Source: Candidatus Zhuqueibacterota bacterium (GTDB taxonomy: Bacteria > Zhuqueibacterota > Zhuqueibacteria > Zhuqueibacterales > Zhuqueibacteraceae). From it: 64,000 nt of DNA. A program made the position numbers and the translations under genes. Positions 8,211 through 17,241 of the stretch are shown here, piece by piece; positions within the stretch are counted from its first letter, which is position 1, and each line of letters starts with the position of its first letter. Below the pieces are notes generated by a model. The model was not told the DNA's origin. It saw only the letters and a list, made by a program, of their open reading frames with translations, and searched no databases. Where the stretch lies: positions 27,987-91,986 of the forward strand of contig JAKEEU010000128.1 in the NCBI GenBank assembly GCA_022616415.1. Reading direction: 5' to 3'.

Positions 8211-8837
8211 TTACTTGACGAATTTCTTGTACCGCTCGTTGACGCGGCCCCAGTGCAGATTGCCGATGAAGTTGTCAATGTATTTCGCGCGTCCCGGGCC
8301 GTCTTTGTGATAATAAGCATGCTCGAAGACGTCGCAGGCAACGAGAGGAATGCCGCCCCAAATCGCGCCGTAATGATGCTCGTCCACGAGAACGTTGAGC
8401 AGGCGCTTGCTCCATAGCGCGTCGTAAACCAAAAGTCCCCAGCCGCTCAATTTCGCCGAAACGCAGCAGGCTTTGAAATCGGCTTTCCAATTATCGAACG
8501 ATCCGAACTCTTTCTCGATTGCCGCTTTGACGTCCGCGCCTTTGGCGGCATTGCCGTCGCCGCCGAGAACTTCCCAATACACATCGTGCAACAGCGCGCC
8601 GGCGTGGTTCCAGGTGTAGCGGCGTTTCAATTCGCCAATCTCGCTATAATTGCCGTTCGCTTTGCTGCGATCCGCGGTTTCAAGCGCTTTCTCAATATTA
8701 TTGAGAACGGTCACGTAACCTTTGTGATGCGTGTTGTAATGCCAATCCGTGGTCTCCGGGCTGACGACGTTTTTGAGCAACGTCTTCGCTTCTTCATCGG
8801 AGTACGGACGCGGGGTGAGTTTATACTCGTAAGCCAT
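8211..8837 (-). CDS. sodB: superoxide dismutase, Fe/Mn family
   Basis: The metal ligands of Fe/Mn superoxide dismutase can be placed: His in WHYNTHHKGYV, His in RRYTWNHAGALLHDVYWE, and Asp and His in PLVACDVFEHAYYHKDGP. The family signature normally reads DVWEHAYY and here is DVFEHAYY. The length of 208 residues is typical and no signal peptide is present, so the enzyme is cytoplasmic. The start at 8837 has a strong AGGAGG eight bases upstream. Fe and Mn forms cannot be separated with confidence, so the symbol is tentative. Confidence 0.88.
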   Translation of the reverse strand: MAYEYKLTPRPYSDEEAKTLLKNVVSPETTDWHYNTHHKGYVTVLNNIEKALETADRSKANGNYSEIGELKRRYTWNHAGALLHDVYWEVLGGDGNAAKGADVKAAIEKEFGSFDNWKADFKACCVSAKLSGWGLLVYDALWSKRLLNVLVDEHHYGAIWGGIPLVACDVFEHAYYHKDGPGRAKYIDNFIGNLHWGRVNERYKKFVK

Positions 8838-9168
8838 AACCAACCTCCTATTTCCTCTTGGTGAATGATGTACAAGAATTGATGCGAATTTGTGACAAAT
8901 TCAATATCGGAAATTTATGCTAAAAAGTCAATGCAAGATTTAATATCGTGCGGGGCGGCATCTTGTAACACGAGCAGCCTGCCCACTGTCACTAATTTTT
9001 TAAGAAAACATTTTTGCAAGATGATTGTGGCAAAATAATTGAAAAGCTTTTAGATCATCTTGCCATAATTATCTTGCCAGGTATTGCGCCTTGATTCATC
9101 TCTGCAGGCGCTCTACTTTTCTTGAAAAGTTAGCGATGTTGAGCAGCTTGCCTATTGAGAATACCGCA
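8838..9168. other. intergenic region with inverted TTGCC-type repeats
   Basis: No gene is seen between the sod start and the SDR end. Bases 9013-9081 hold TTTTGCAAGATGATTGTGGC and the roughly inverted GATCATCTTGCCATAATTATC, a palindromic cluster reminiscent of the GTTTTGCC repeats at 52.4, 58.1 and 59.2 kb. On the minus strand TTGACT upstream of sod is a possible -35 box, but no convincing -10 is placed. Confidence 0.4.
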
Positions 9169-9193
9169 TAACCCAGTCGAGCCGACTGGGTTA
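9169..9193 (-). terminator. perfect hairpin at the SDR stop codon
   Basis: TAACCCAGTCG and CGACTGGGTTA form an 11-pair perfect stem with an AGC/GCT loop. The stop codon of the SDR gene is part of the stem. It shares loop and core with the hairpins at 3328 and 7087. Confidence 0.6.
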
Positions 9194-9907
9194 CGGATTG
9201 GTCGGGCGAATGTCGATCTCGCTCACCATCGCGCGTTGCGGCATTTTGATGGACATGACGATCGTTTCGGCAACATCCTCCGGGCGGACAATTTCTTTCT
9301 TGGGGGAATGCGGCGAGCCGGTGCGGCCGGTGGCAAAACCGGTATCGACCGAGCCCGGGCAAACCACCAACACGCGAACGCCATATTGCCGTTCTTCCAG
9401 CATCAAACATTGGCTGAACGCGCGCAAGCCCCATTTGGTTGCGGCATAGCCGCCACCGTTGACAAAGGTATTTTTGCCGGCAAGCGAGGCAAGGTTGATC
9501 ACAAAGCTTTCTTTAGCCTGGCGCAAATGCGGGAGCGCCTCGCGCGTGGCGAGAAAAACGCCGCGCAAATTGACGGCGAACATTTCGTCCCACTCCGCGG
9601 TTTTCATCTCCGCCACCGTTTTAAAATAACCGAGGCCGGCGTTGTTGACGAGAACGTGCAGCGCGCCGTAATGATCCACGGTTTTGGCAATCATCTCGCG
9701 CGTTTGTTTCTCATCCCGCACGTCGGTGGGAATAATCAAAGCTTCCGTTTTGAGCGCGCAAATTTCTTGCGCTACGCTTTCCAGCTCCTGTTGGTTGCGA
9801 GCGGCAAGCGCCAGCTTTGCTCCTTCTTGCGCCAACGCCAGAGCGATGGCCCGACCGATGCCGCGGCCGGCGCCGGTTACCAAGGCGGTTTTGTTTTTGA
9901 GATCCAT
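9191..9907 (-). CDS. short-chain dehydrogenase/reductase
   Basis: This is a classical SDR of 238 residues. It has the Rossmann motif TGAGRGIG at about residue 12, NNAGLGY in place of the usual NNAG, catalytic Ser in INLASLAGKN and YAATKWGL giving the YxxxK pair. PGSVDTGFA follows as in typical SDRs. It would reduce a carbonyl or oxidise an alcohol with NAD(P); the substrate is unknown. The start MDLKNKTALVTG at 9907 has AGGAG eight bases upstream, although the frame opens at 10009. Confidence 0.88.
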   Translation of the reverse strand: MDLKNKTALVTGAGRGIGRAIALALAQEGAKLALAARNQQELESVAQEICALKTEALIIPTDVRDEKQTREMIAKTVDHYGALHVLVNNAGLGYFKTVAEMKTAEWDEMFAVNLRGVFLATREALPHLRQAKESFVINLASLAGKNTFVNGGGYAATKWGLRAFSQCLMLEERQYGVRVLVVCPGSVDTGFATGRTGSPHSPKKEIVRPEDVAETIVMSIKMPQRAMVSEIDIRPTNP

Positions 9908-10135
9908 ATCAAACGCTCCTAAATATAAAGTATCTTCCAGATTTGTTCGTTTGCTTCCACGAATAATATGGTCTTCGTTTTGTGGAAATGCAATCTTTTT
10001 TTTCAACACGCCGTTCGGGCGTTATATTTCAAAATTCGTGCTTGTTATTTTAAAAAAAATTGTTATAATAAATTTCCATCATCTCGGGCTGCATCATCGT
10101 ACGAAATCATCTCAAACGAAAAGCAGGAGTTGATC

Positions 10136-10918
10136 ATGAGGAAGCTTCTACCCACCGCGTTGTTGTTGCTCGTTGTCATTGTTCTGCTGGCCGCTGCTCA
10201 TCCGCCCTCGGCCCGTCTCAAAGGCGTTATTCTCTACAACCGCGCTGTGCCGGCGTTGCAACCGCTCACCGTCTCCAGCCAGCATGCTCTCTGCGGCCAA
10301 AGCATACCGAATGAGACGCTGGTCGTTCACAAAAAAGGCGGACTCCAAAACGTTCTCGTCTTTCTGGCCAATATCAAACCGGAGAGCCTCCCTCCTCTCG
10401 ATCTGAATTTGGAAACACGTGCTTGCCGTTTTCAGCCGCACGTTTTGGCGCTCGGCGTCGGCAGCCAATTGACGATCCACAACAACGATCCGATGCTGCA
10501 CAACGTCCACGCCCGGCTGCACGAATTTATTCCCAGCTGGGACCAAACCAGCACGCTCGACATTTTCCAAGATAATGATGAAGCCTCTTTCAATTTCGCT
10601 TTCCCCAAGAAAGGCGGCGTTGCCGTGGATACGCTGAATAAGCCCGGCTTGATTCGCCTGCGCTCGGATACCGGCTATGAATGGATGAGCGGTTATATTT
10701 TGGTGATGCCGCACCGCTATTTCGCCGTCACCGATGCCGAAGGCAAATTTCAACTGCCGGAGCTGCCGCCGGAACGCTACGACTTGGTGATGTGGCACGA
10801 AACCCTCGGTGTGAAGCGGCAAATCGTCGACGCCAAAGCCGGCGGCAAAAACGAGCTGCTGATCAAATGGTTCCCGGAAGAAATCGTCAATAGCGTAGAT
10901 ACAACCAAAGTTAATTAG
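10136..10918 (+). CDS. exported cupredoxin-like protein with regulatory-like domain
   Basis: The ATG at 10136 follows AGGAG and starts a clear signal peptide (MRKLLPTALLLLVVIVLLAAA). The mature part contains VSSQHALCGQ, ETRACRFQPHVLALGVGSQL and TIHNNDPMLHNVHARLHEF, the pattern of cupredoxin-like methylamine-utilisation or plastocyanin-type proteins with His and Cys near the presumed metal site. The last 60 residues (GYILVMPHRYFAVTDAEGKF) resemble a carboxypeptidase regulatory-like beta sandwich. Copper binding is inference. No operon partner was identified. Confidence 0.6.
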   Translation: MRKLLPTALLLLVVIVLLAAAHPPSARLKGVILYNRAVPALQPLTVSSQHALCGQSIPNETLVVHKKGGLQNVLVFLANIKPESLPPLDLNLETRACRFQPHVLALGVGSQLTIHNNDPMLHNVHARLHEFIPSWDQTSTLDIFQDNDEASFNFAFPKKGGVAVDTLNKPGLIRLRSDTGYEWMSGYILVMPHRYFAVTDAEGKFQLPELPPERYDLVMWHETLGVKRQIVDAKAGGKNELLIKWFPEEIVNSVDTTKVN

Positions 10919-11139
10919 GATTGCGGTTGTATTTTTTGCAATAAGCCTTTCACTACATTTCTACAATTTGCAATTGACATAGTGAGATGGGATCTCCTTA
11001 AATGGCGAAGCCACTATGCAAGTGCAATGTTATTATTTGCCGTTCTTTGTGGCATTGCTTTTGAAACTCTTTTCGTGGTTGTAGACTTCAACTCCAATCA
11101 ACGGCGTTTCTCTTTTGACCCTAAGCAAGGAGGCTCACT

Positions 11140-13068
11140 ATGAAAAGAGTGCTATTGCTGATTTTTGTTTTTGGGGTGCTGTTTTGGTCGCATCAAGCCG
11201 TTCACGCACAAATTCACTTCACCGCAAAATTGAACGGGGCGCAGGAAAATCCGCCGGTAACAACGACCGCGAGCGGCACTGGCGTCTTTACGCTCAATCA
11301 AGACTTGACAGAACTACATTATGTCATTACGTATCGAGGGTTGAGCGGAACACTTACAGCCGGAGGCCATTTTCATACAAGCCCTGCCGGCAGAAACGGA
11401 CCGGTGGTCAGAAACATCGCTTCGAGTGGCGACCCCGCTTCCGCCACCATATCCGGAGTTTGGCGAAGCACTGATGCCACTCAGCCTCTGACCCAGGCGC
11501 TTGTCGATTCCCTCCTGACCGGAAAAGTATATGTCAACTTCCACACGGCAGCCAACCCCGGTGGTGAGATTCGCGGCCAGCTCAATCTGTCAACGCCTGT
11601 TCATTTCACCGCGACATTAAGTGGAGCCGGAGAAGTTCCACCCGTCACCACTACTGCAAGCGGCACGGGCAACTTTACACTCAATCCCGAACGTACGGAG
11701 TTGCAGTACGACGTCACCTACCGAGGTTTAAGCGGAACACTCACAGCGGGAGGCCATTTTCACACCGGCGCTGCCGGCAGAAACGGGCCGGTGGTCAGGA
11801 ATATTGCTTCGGGCGGCGACCCAGCTTCCGCCACCATATCCGGAGTTTGGCGAAGCACGGACGCAACCCAGCCGCTTACTCCCGCGCTTGTCGATTCCCT
11901 CTTGACCGGAAAAGTGTATGTCAACTTCCACACGGCAGCCAACCCCGGTGGTGAGATTCGCGGACAAGTCATGATCGCAACAGCGATATCGTTCATGGCG
12001 AAGCTCGATGGCGGCCAGGAAAATCCTCCCGTCACGACAACAGCGAGCGGAACCGGTTCGTTTGCATTGAACCTTGATCGCACCGAACTAAAGTACGAGG
12101 TCACTTATATCGGTTTGAGCGGAACACTTACAGCCGGAGGCCATTTTCATACAAGCCCTGCCGGCAGAAACGGACCGGTGGTCAGAAACATCGCTTCGAG
12201 CGGTGATCCCGCTTCCGCCACCATATCCGGAGTTTGGCGAAGCACTGATGCCACCCAACCGCTTACTCCCGCGCTTATCGATTCCCTCCTGACCGGAAGG
12301 ATTTATGTCAACTTTCACACGGTAGCCAACCCCGGTGGTGAAATTCGCGGCCAACTCCGATCACCTGCCGGATTTGCCTTTACGTCAAGGCTTGACGGGG
12401 CGCAAGAAAACCCTCCCGTCTCCACGACTGCGAGTGGAACGGGGGCGTTTGCTTTGAATGCCGATCGCACGGAGGTGCAGTATGATATCACCTACATTGG
12501 CTTGAGTGGAACACTTACAGCGGGAGGCCATTTTCACACCAGCCCTGCTGGCAGAAATGGACCGGTGGTTAGAAATATTGCCTCGGGCGGCGATCCCGCT
12601 TCCGCCACCATATCCGGAGTTTGGCGAAGCACTGATGCCACCCAGCCGCTTACTCCGGCGCTCGTCGATTCGTTCCTGACGAGCAAAATTTATGTCAATT
12701 TCCATACGGCGGCGAATCCCGGAGGTGAAATTAGGGGACAATTAAGATCCGGCAAGAGCCTTCTCACCTCGGTTAAAGAAAACCCCGGTACCATTCCGCT
12801 GTCATTTAAGCTTGAACAAAATTATCCCAACCCCTTCAACCCCTCGACGACGATCAAGTTCGAGCTGGCCAAATCCACGCGGGTTTCGTTGAAAATTTAC
12901 AGCTTGCTTGGTGAGCTAGTTGCGACACTGATCGACAACGAATTGAAAGCTCCAGGGACGTACACAACCACATTCGATGCAAGTTCATTGACGAGCGGCG
13001 TATATTTCTACAAACTCGAAACCGACGCCGGTTTTGCAGGAACGCGAAAACTGTTGTTCATGAAATAA
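11140..13068 (+). CDS. secreted protein with four CHRD domains and type IX sorting signal
   Basis: A signal peptide ending HAQ is followed by four consecutive CHRD domains, each 129 residues, beginning at about residues 25, 154, 283 and 412. Each carries GTLTAGGHFHT, AGRNGPVVRNIAS, SGVWRSTDATQPLT and VYVNFHTAANPGGEIRGQ. The last 90 residues are a type IX secretion sorting domain (LEQNYPNPFNPSTTIKFEL, then GVYFYKLET). The protein is therefore exported across the outer membrane and probably held at the cell surface. CHRD domains have no agreed biochemical role in bacteria. AAGGAGG lies eight bases before the ATG. Confidence 0.88.
   Translation: MKRVLLLIFVFGVLFWSHQAVHAQIHFTAKLNGAQENPPVTTTASGTGVFTLNQDLTELHYVITYRGLSGTLTAGGHFHTSPAGRNGPVVRNIASSGDPASATISGVWRSTDATQPLTQALVDSLLTGKVYVNFHTAANPGGEIRGQLNLSTPVHFTATLSGAGEVPPVTTTASGTGNFTLNPERTELQYDVTYRGLSGTLTAGGHFHTGAAGRNGPVVRNIASGGDPASATISGVWRSTDATQPLTPALVDSLLTGKVYVNFHTAANPGGEIRGQVMIATAISFMAKLDGGQENPPVTTTASGTGSFALNLDRTELKYEVTYIGLSGTLTAGGHFHTSPAGRNGPVVRNIASSGDPASATISGVWRSTDATQPLTPALIDSLLTGRIYVNFHTVANPGGEIRGQLRSPAGFAFTSRLDGAQENPPVSTTASGTGAFALNADRTEVQYDITYIGLSGTLTAGGHFHTSPAGRNGPVVRNIASGGDPASATISGVWRSTDATQPLTPALVDSFLTSKIYVNFHTAANPGGEIRGQLRSGKSLLTSVKENPGTIPLSFKLEQNYPNPFNPSTTIKFELAKSTRVSLKIYSLLGELVATLIDNELKAPGTYTTTFDASSLTSGVYFYKLETDAGFAGTRKLLFMK
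11212..12750 (+). repeat. four tandem 387-bp CHRD-coding repeats
   Basis: Units start at 11212, 11599, 11986 and 12373 and keep exactly the same length of 387 bases, apart from the end of the last. Inside each unit about 150 bases (from GGAGGCCATTTTCA onward) are almost identical at DNA level, while the first 100 bases differ much more. This indicates recent duplication or gene conversion restricted to part of the unit. Confidence 0.85.
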
Positions 13069-13110
13069 GGCTTGCCGCGATTGCCGCTTCGCACCCGGCC
13101 CATACTCGTG

Positions 13111-13146
13111 CTCTTGCTCGCTCGAGACGCTGGCGGCGAGCAAGAG
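13111..13146. terminator. stem-loop between CHRD and DNRLRE genes
   Basis: CTCTTGCTCG (13111-13120) and CGAGCAAGAG (13137-13146) form a perfect ten-pair stem with a 16-base loop, 43 bases after the CHRD stop. It could end transcription or protect an RNA end. No T-run follows. Confidence 0.5.
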
Positions 13147-13176
13147 TGCGAGAGAGCTCAAAATCGGAACCTTAAT

Positions 13177-14208
13177 ATGCGCAAATCAAAAATCATTAGA
13201 ACGCTGGCACTTTTTCCGATTATTGTTGCTTTTATAGTTCTTGTTGGCGAAACTGCATTGGCGCAGACTCAAGTTAATATACCTGCCGGCAGAGACAACA
13301 CACTTTATGAAAATAACAACGGCGCGCTCAGCAATGGCGCCGGTGAGTATTTTTTTGTCGGCAGAACCGGGAGCGGCGAGCGCCGGCGGGGCTTGTTGTT
13401 TTTTGACATTGCGGGCAATATCCCGGCCGGAGCCACCATCAACAGCGTCACACTCAGGCTCAACATGTCGCGAACCATTTCAGGCTCTCTACTTGTCGGG
13501 CTGCACCGAGCATCGGCGGATTGGGGCGAGGGCACCTCAAATGCCGTTGGCGAAGAAGGCTCGGGCGCCAATTCAACAACCGGCGATGCAACGTGGAGAC
13601 ACCGCTTTTTTAACACCAGCTTTTGGACCAACCCCGGAGGGGATTTTGTTGCAATGGCCAGCGCGGAACAATCAATTTCCGCTATCGGTTTTTATACCTG
13701 GGGTTCCACGCCGGAGATGGTCAACGATGTGCAGAGCTGGCTCGATAACCCCTCGAACAATTTCGGCTGGTTGCTTCTCGGTGTTGAAGGTTCACCCAGT
13801 ACGGCCAAACGATTTGACTCCCGACAAAACCCCAACGCCGCATCACGCCCCCAGTTGACCGTCAATTACACCGGCACCGTCGCCGTAAAAGATAATTCTT
13901 CCGGCCAACCGGCGGCATTTGCCCTGCACGAAAATTTCCCCAATCCTTTCACGGCCTCCACCCTCAATTCCGCCACGGTTATCCGCTACGAGCTGCCGCG
14001 GAGCGAGAAAGTGAGCTTGGCGATTTACAATCTTCTCGGCGAAAAAATTCGGACGCTCGTCAATGCGCCCGAAAGCGCGGGAAGCAAACAAGTCATTTGG
14101 AACGGCGCGAATGACGATGGGGTGAAAGTGGCAAGCGGCATATACATTTATCGTATCGAAGCGGGCACATTCACGGCCACACGCAAACTGACGTTCATCA
14201 AAAATTAA
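13177..14208 (+). CDS. secreted DNRLRE-domain protein with type IX sorting signal
   Basis: The start at MRKSKIIRTL (13177) gives a signal peptide ending ALAQ; the frame is open earlier but has no signal there. Residues about 25-220 match the DNRLRE/CBM96-type beta sandwich: VNIPAGRDNTLYENNNGALS, RRGLLFFDIAGNIPAGATI, and the DATWRHRFF region with a SRPQLTVNY ending. The tail (ALHENFPNPFTASTL to IYIYRIEAGTFTATRKL) is a type IX sorting domain. It is likely cell-surface or released and may bind polysaccharide. The gene follows the CHRD gene after 108 bases and may be co-transcribed with it. Confidence 0.82.
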   Translation: MRKSKIIRTLALFPIIVAFIVLVGETALAQTQVNIPAGRDNTLYENNNGALSNGAGEYFFVGRTGSGERRRGLLFFDIAGNIPAGATINSVTLRLNMSRTISGSLLVGLHRASADWGEGTSNAVGEEGSGANSTTGDATWRHRFFNTSFWTNPGGDFVAMASAEQSISAIGFYTWGSTPEMVNDVQSWLDNPSNNFGWLLLGVEGSPSTAKRFDSRQNPNAASRPQLTVNYTGTVAVKDNSSGQPAAFALHENFPNPFTASTLNSATVIRYELPRSEKVSLAIYNLLGEKIRTLVNAPESAGSKQVIWNGANDDGVKVASGIYIYRIEAGTFTATRKLTFIKN

Positions 14209-14220
14209 ACCAAAGAGCAC

Positions 14221-14280
14221 CTGACCGGCCGGTTGTATGTAGCGATGTTTTGCAATATTATATGATCTCCGGCCGGTCAG
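14221..14280. terminator. 12-bp perfect inverted repeat with 36-base loop
   Basis: CTGACCGGCCGG (14221-14232) and CCGGCCGGTCAG (14269-14280) are perfect complements twelve bases after the DNRLRE stop. The GC-rich stem is strong, but the loop is long and no T-run follows directly, so it may be a terminator, an RNA-stabilising element or a protein site. Confidence 0.55.
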
Positions 14281-14580
14281 CGTGCATTTCAACGATTCAA
14301 TTCTCACCACTGCGATTGCTAAAATAGCCATCGCGCTCGCCCGCCTTGTAATTTTAATAAATCTTTCTCATCTTTTTTTTGCAAATTCATTTGATTTTGC
14401 GCAAAAACCGCTTATATTTTGTCTGGAGATCTCAAGTCCAGATTTCACCGGTTGGCGACACTAATTTGAGTGGGTGTTCGTTCAAAAAACAAAACGTGAA
14501 AATTTTATTTTAATAAAACTTTTTGCATTTGCTCTCGTAACATGTTGACCAGCGACACAATATTTGACGGAGAACGAAAA
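14281..14580. promoter_or_regulatory. A/T-rich leader of the 14.5-29 kb cluster
   Basis: This gene-free stretch contains T8, T4 and A6 runs and ends with GGAG before the ATG at 14581. It probably holds the promoter of the long plus-strand cluster, but I find no clean TTGACA/TATAAT pair nor an exact Bacteroidetes-type TTTG/TAnnTTTG pair. Confidence 0.35.
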
Positions 14581-16317
14581 ATGAAACGTGCACTTTTTTG
14601 CCATACAGTCTTGGCGCTCTTCGTGATGGCGATTGCAACCAATCAGGCCATCGCGCAACGAGTCAAATACCTCGGCACGCCGAAATCGCTGAGCACGGTT
14701 CTCAGCGGCTCGCCCAAATCGGTGAGCAGCGCCGGCGCCACGAAACTTCCAGTCATCACCTGGGGCGGGGACATCGCGACGATCTATGCGAATGGCGGCA
14801 GCACAACCTCAAAAGGCAGCAGCTTCGATAATGAAGGTCTCGAGATTGAAATTTTTCGCGAAGACAATTTCGTGACCCAAGCGCAAAAATGTCTGGACGG
14901 CGAAACGCCGTATCTGCGCGGCACAATGGGCATGATCAATATGGCTGCTTCGGCTTTCGCAGCGAAAGGCGTCAATCTCGTACCGTTTTATCAACTAACG
15001 TGGTCGACCGGCGGCGACGCCATGGTTGTGCGCGGCAACATCAAACGCGTGCGCGATCTGCGTGGAAAGAAAATTACCTTGCAAGCTTATGGCCCCCATC
15101 TCGAATACCTCGGCAAAGTGTTAGCCGACGACGGCCTCACGTTTCGTGATGTCACGCTCGTGTGGCTGCCAGATCTCACTCTCCCTCCCTACGACACGAA
15201 AGGAATGGCAACCGATCCGGCGAGTGCTATGCGCGCCGATCCCACGATTGATGCGGCGCTCGCCATCATTCCCGATGCATTGGCGCTCACTTCCGGCGGC
15301 AACGTCGGCACCGGCGCCGAAATGTCGGTGAAAGGCGCGAAAATTCTGCTCACGACGAAAACCGCTTCGCGCATTATTGCCGATGTATACGCCGTGCGCT
15401 CGGATTATCTCGAGCGCAACCGCAGCGAGGTCGAAAAGCTCACGCACGGTTTGTTGCGCGCGCAGGAAGCCTTGCAACTTTTGCAGCAGCAAAAATCGTC
15501 GCGCCAAGCTGAAAATCTGCAACTGCTCGGCAAAGCCGCGGATATTCTTCTCGGCAGTCCGCAAGCCACCGCCGATGCCGAAGCGTTGCTCGGGGATTGC
15601 GAGTTTGTCGGCTATCCCGGCAACGTCGCATTCTTTACCGGCCAGGGCACGCTGCGAAATTTCGAGCGACTCACAAGTGAAATTCAAAGCTCGCTCTTGA
15701 GTCTCGGACTGCTTTCTGCCAAAGCGCCACTCAATCAGGCCAATTGGGATTATGCCAAACTCTCTGCCGGCCTGAAAAATACCGCGGGTGTCACGCTTGC
15801 CAAACCCGCCTTCGATCCAAAGAAAGTTGAAAAGAAACTCGCTGTTGAAACTGAAACGTGGGCGGAAGAAGGCACGCTCTTTCTCTCTGAAATCAATTTC
15901 GAGCCGAACCAGAACGATTTTCCTGAGAGCAAATATGCCGTCGATTTCCAAAAAGCTTTGGAGTTGGCGCAGACGTATGCCGGCGCGCTCTTCGTGGTGG
16001 AAGGCCATTCCGATCCGCTCGGCGTTTTGAAAGCGCGGCAGCAAAACGAGTCGCCGGCGGTGATCAATCAAATGATCCAAAGCGCCAAAAATCTCTCCTA
16101 CGAGCGCGCACAAGCGGTGGTGAAAAGCTTTTTGGCTTATGCCAAAAGACGCAGCATTGCGCTCGATGAGTCGCGCTTCGTTCCGGCGGGATTGGGCATT
16201 AATAGTCCCAAATATAATCCACCGAAAACCAAAGAAGAATGGAACGCCAACCGCCGCGTCGTTTTTCGGCTTAAACAAGTGGAAGCGGAATTGACGGAGT
16301 TTACGCCATTGCAGTAA
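14581..16317 (+). CDS. periplasmic substrate-binding protein fused to OmpA domain (first copy)
   Basis: A signal peptide (MKRALFCHTVLALFVMAIAT) leads into a NMT1/phosphate-type solute-binding fold at about residues 50-400: LPVITWGGDIATIYANGG, VRDLRGKKITLQAYGPHLEY and then ALAIIPDALALTSGG. Residues about 430-570 form an OmpA-like peptidoglycan-binding domain (FLSEINFEPNQNDF, VVEGHSDPLG, SYERAQAVVKSFL, RRVVFRLK). The protein should sit in the periplasm tethered to the cell wall. The start at 14581 has GGAG 8 bases upstream. It opens the cluster, and a shorter relative is at 19253. Confidence 0.82.
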   Translation: MKRALFCHTVLALFVMAIATNQAIAQRVKYLGTPKSLSTVLSGSPKSVSSAGATKLPVITWGGDIATIYANGGSTTSKGSSFDNEGLEIEIFREDNFVTQAQKCLDGETPYLRGTMGMINMAASAFAAKGVNLVPFYQLTWSTGGDAMVVRGNIKRVRDLRGKKITLQAYGPHLEYLGKVLADDGLTFRDVTLVWLPDLTLPPYDTKGMATDPASAMRADPTIDAALAIIPDALALTSGGNVGTGAEMSVKGAKILLTTKTASRIIADVYAVRSDYLERNRSEVEKLTHGLLRAQEALQLLQQQKSSRQAENLQLLGKAADILLGSPQATADAEALLGDCEFVGYPGNVAFFTGQGTLRNFERLTSEIQSSLLSLGLLSAKAPLNQANWDYAKLSAGLKNTAGVTLAKPAFDPKKVEKKLAVETETWAEEGTLFLSEINFEPNQNDFPESKYAVDFQKALELAQTYAGALFVVEGHSDPLGVLKARQQNESPAVINQMIQSAKNLSYERAQAVVKSFLAYAKRRSIALDESRFVPAGLGINSPKYNPPKTKEEWNANRRVVFRLKQVEAELTEFTPLQ

Positions 16318-16332
16318 CAACTTCCCAACCAA

Positions 16333-16403
16333 TGTCATTCTGGAAGAATCTTGTTTGATACCAGCACAGGGCTTGACACAAAAAAGATCCTTTCAGGATG
16401 ACA
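16333..16403. repeat. palindromic interspersed element
   Basis: TGTCATTCTGGAAGAATCTT (16333-16352) and the inverted AAGATCCTTTCAGGATGACA (16384-16403) form an imperfect palindrome with a 31-base centre. It resembles the very common TGTCATTCTGA-type bacterial intergenic palindromes. It lies between two genes of the cluster and may affect RNA processing. Confidence 0.6.
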
Positions 16404-16429
16404 TGCTACTGGAACTCATAAATGTCATC

Positions 16430-17224
16430 ATGAAAAAATTTTACTATTTTGTTGTTTGCTTGATTGTACTTTCACAGTGCATTGGCTGTCAAAAGCGAGA
16501 AAAGCAACAAACGACCGCAACGAATCAACCAACCGTAGAGACCTCGCAACAGGCCGAGCCAACCTCGGACTTCGCAACTTCGGACATCGGACAAATTTCT
16601 TTAGCCCGCAACTTCTATTTCATCTTCGACGGCAGCGGCAGTATGCGCGATGCGTTGAGCAGCGATTGCGGCGGCGATCAAACATTTAAACGCAAGCTCG
16701 AGGGCGCCAAATGGGCGGTGGCGGAGTTTTTGAAAAAAGTGCCGGAAGATGTCAATCTCGGACTCTATGTTTTTGACGAGAACCATCGCAACCGCTCCGA
16801 GCGAGAAGTTGTGCCGTTGGGAACGAATAACATGGCCGCTTTCCTGCAAGCGATTAACGCCATCGAAGCCGGCGGCGGCACGCCATTGGCGGAAGCCATC
16901 CGCTTCGGCGCCGAAGTTTTGGCCCGGCAACGCGAGCAACAACTCGGCTACGGCGAGTTCCGGCTCATCGTCGTGACCGACGGCCTCGCCGATGACATCC
17001 CCCAAGCTGCCGAATTTGCCACTGAGAATGCGATTCCGATTTACGCCATCGGCTTGTGCATTAAGGAAGATCACCCGCTGCGACAGTATGCCGTGTCGTA
17101 TCGCGCTGCCGATAATTTTGAAGATTTGGCCAAAGCCCTCGAAGCGACGGTGGTGGAGACGGAGTTTTATGATGCGAAGACGTTTGAGGCGCTTACTGGA
17201 CATATGACAGAGTCGAAACAGTGA
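16430..17224 (+). CDS. VWA-domain exported protein, possible lipoprotein
   Basis: The start at MKKFYYFVVCLIVLSQ (16430) gives a short hydrophobic leader with two Cys (SQCIGCQKRE). Lipidation at one of them is plausible but neither lipobox is ideal. A low-complexity linker follows, then a von Willebrand A domain (about residues 60-240) with the MIDAS motif DGSGSM, the Thr in AGGGTPLAEAI and FRLIVVTDGLADD. The last residues (EDLAKALEATVVETEFYD) are duplicated at 18271-18423. VWA proteins bind partners through a metal ion; here the likely partners are other envelope components of the cluster. Confidence 0.82.
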   Translation: MKKFYYFVVCLIVLSQCIGCQKREKQQTTATNQPTVETSQQAEPTSDFATSDIGQISLARNFYFIFDGSGSMRDALSSDCGGDQTFKRKLEGAKWAVAEFLKKVPEDVNLGLYVFDENHRNRSEREVVPLGTNNMAAFLQAINAIEAGGGTPLAEAIRFGAEVLARQREQQLGYGEFRLIVVTDGLADDIPQAAEFATENAIPIYAIGLCIKEDHPLRQYAVSYRAADNFEDLAKALEATVVETEFYDAKTFEALTGHMTESKQ

Positions 17225-17241
17225 TTGAATCGGAGGGCATG

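Noticed and set aside
15121..16338. 405-codon minus-strand frame across the first OmpA-fused binding protein
   Set aside because: Antisense shadow of a protein with signal peptide, binding domain and OmpA motifs.
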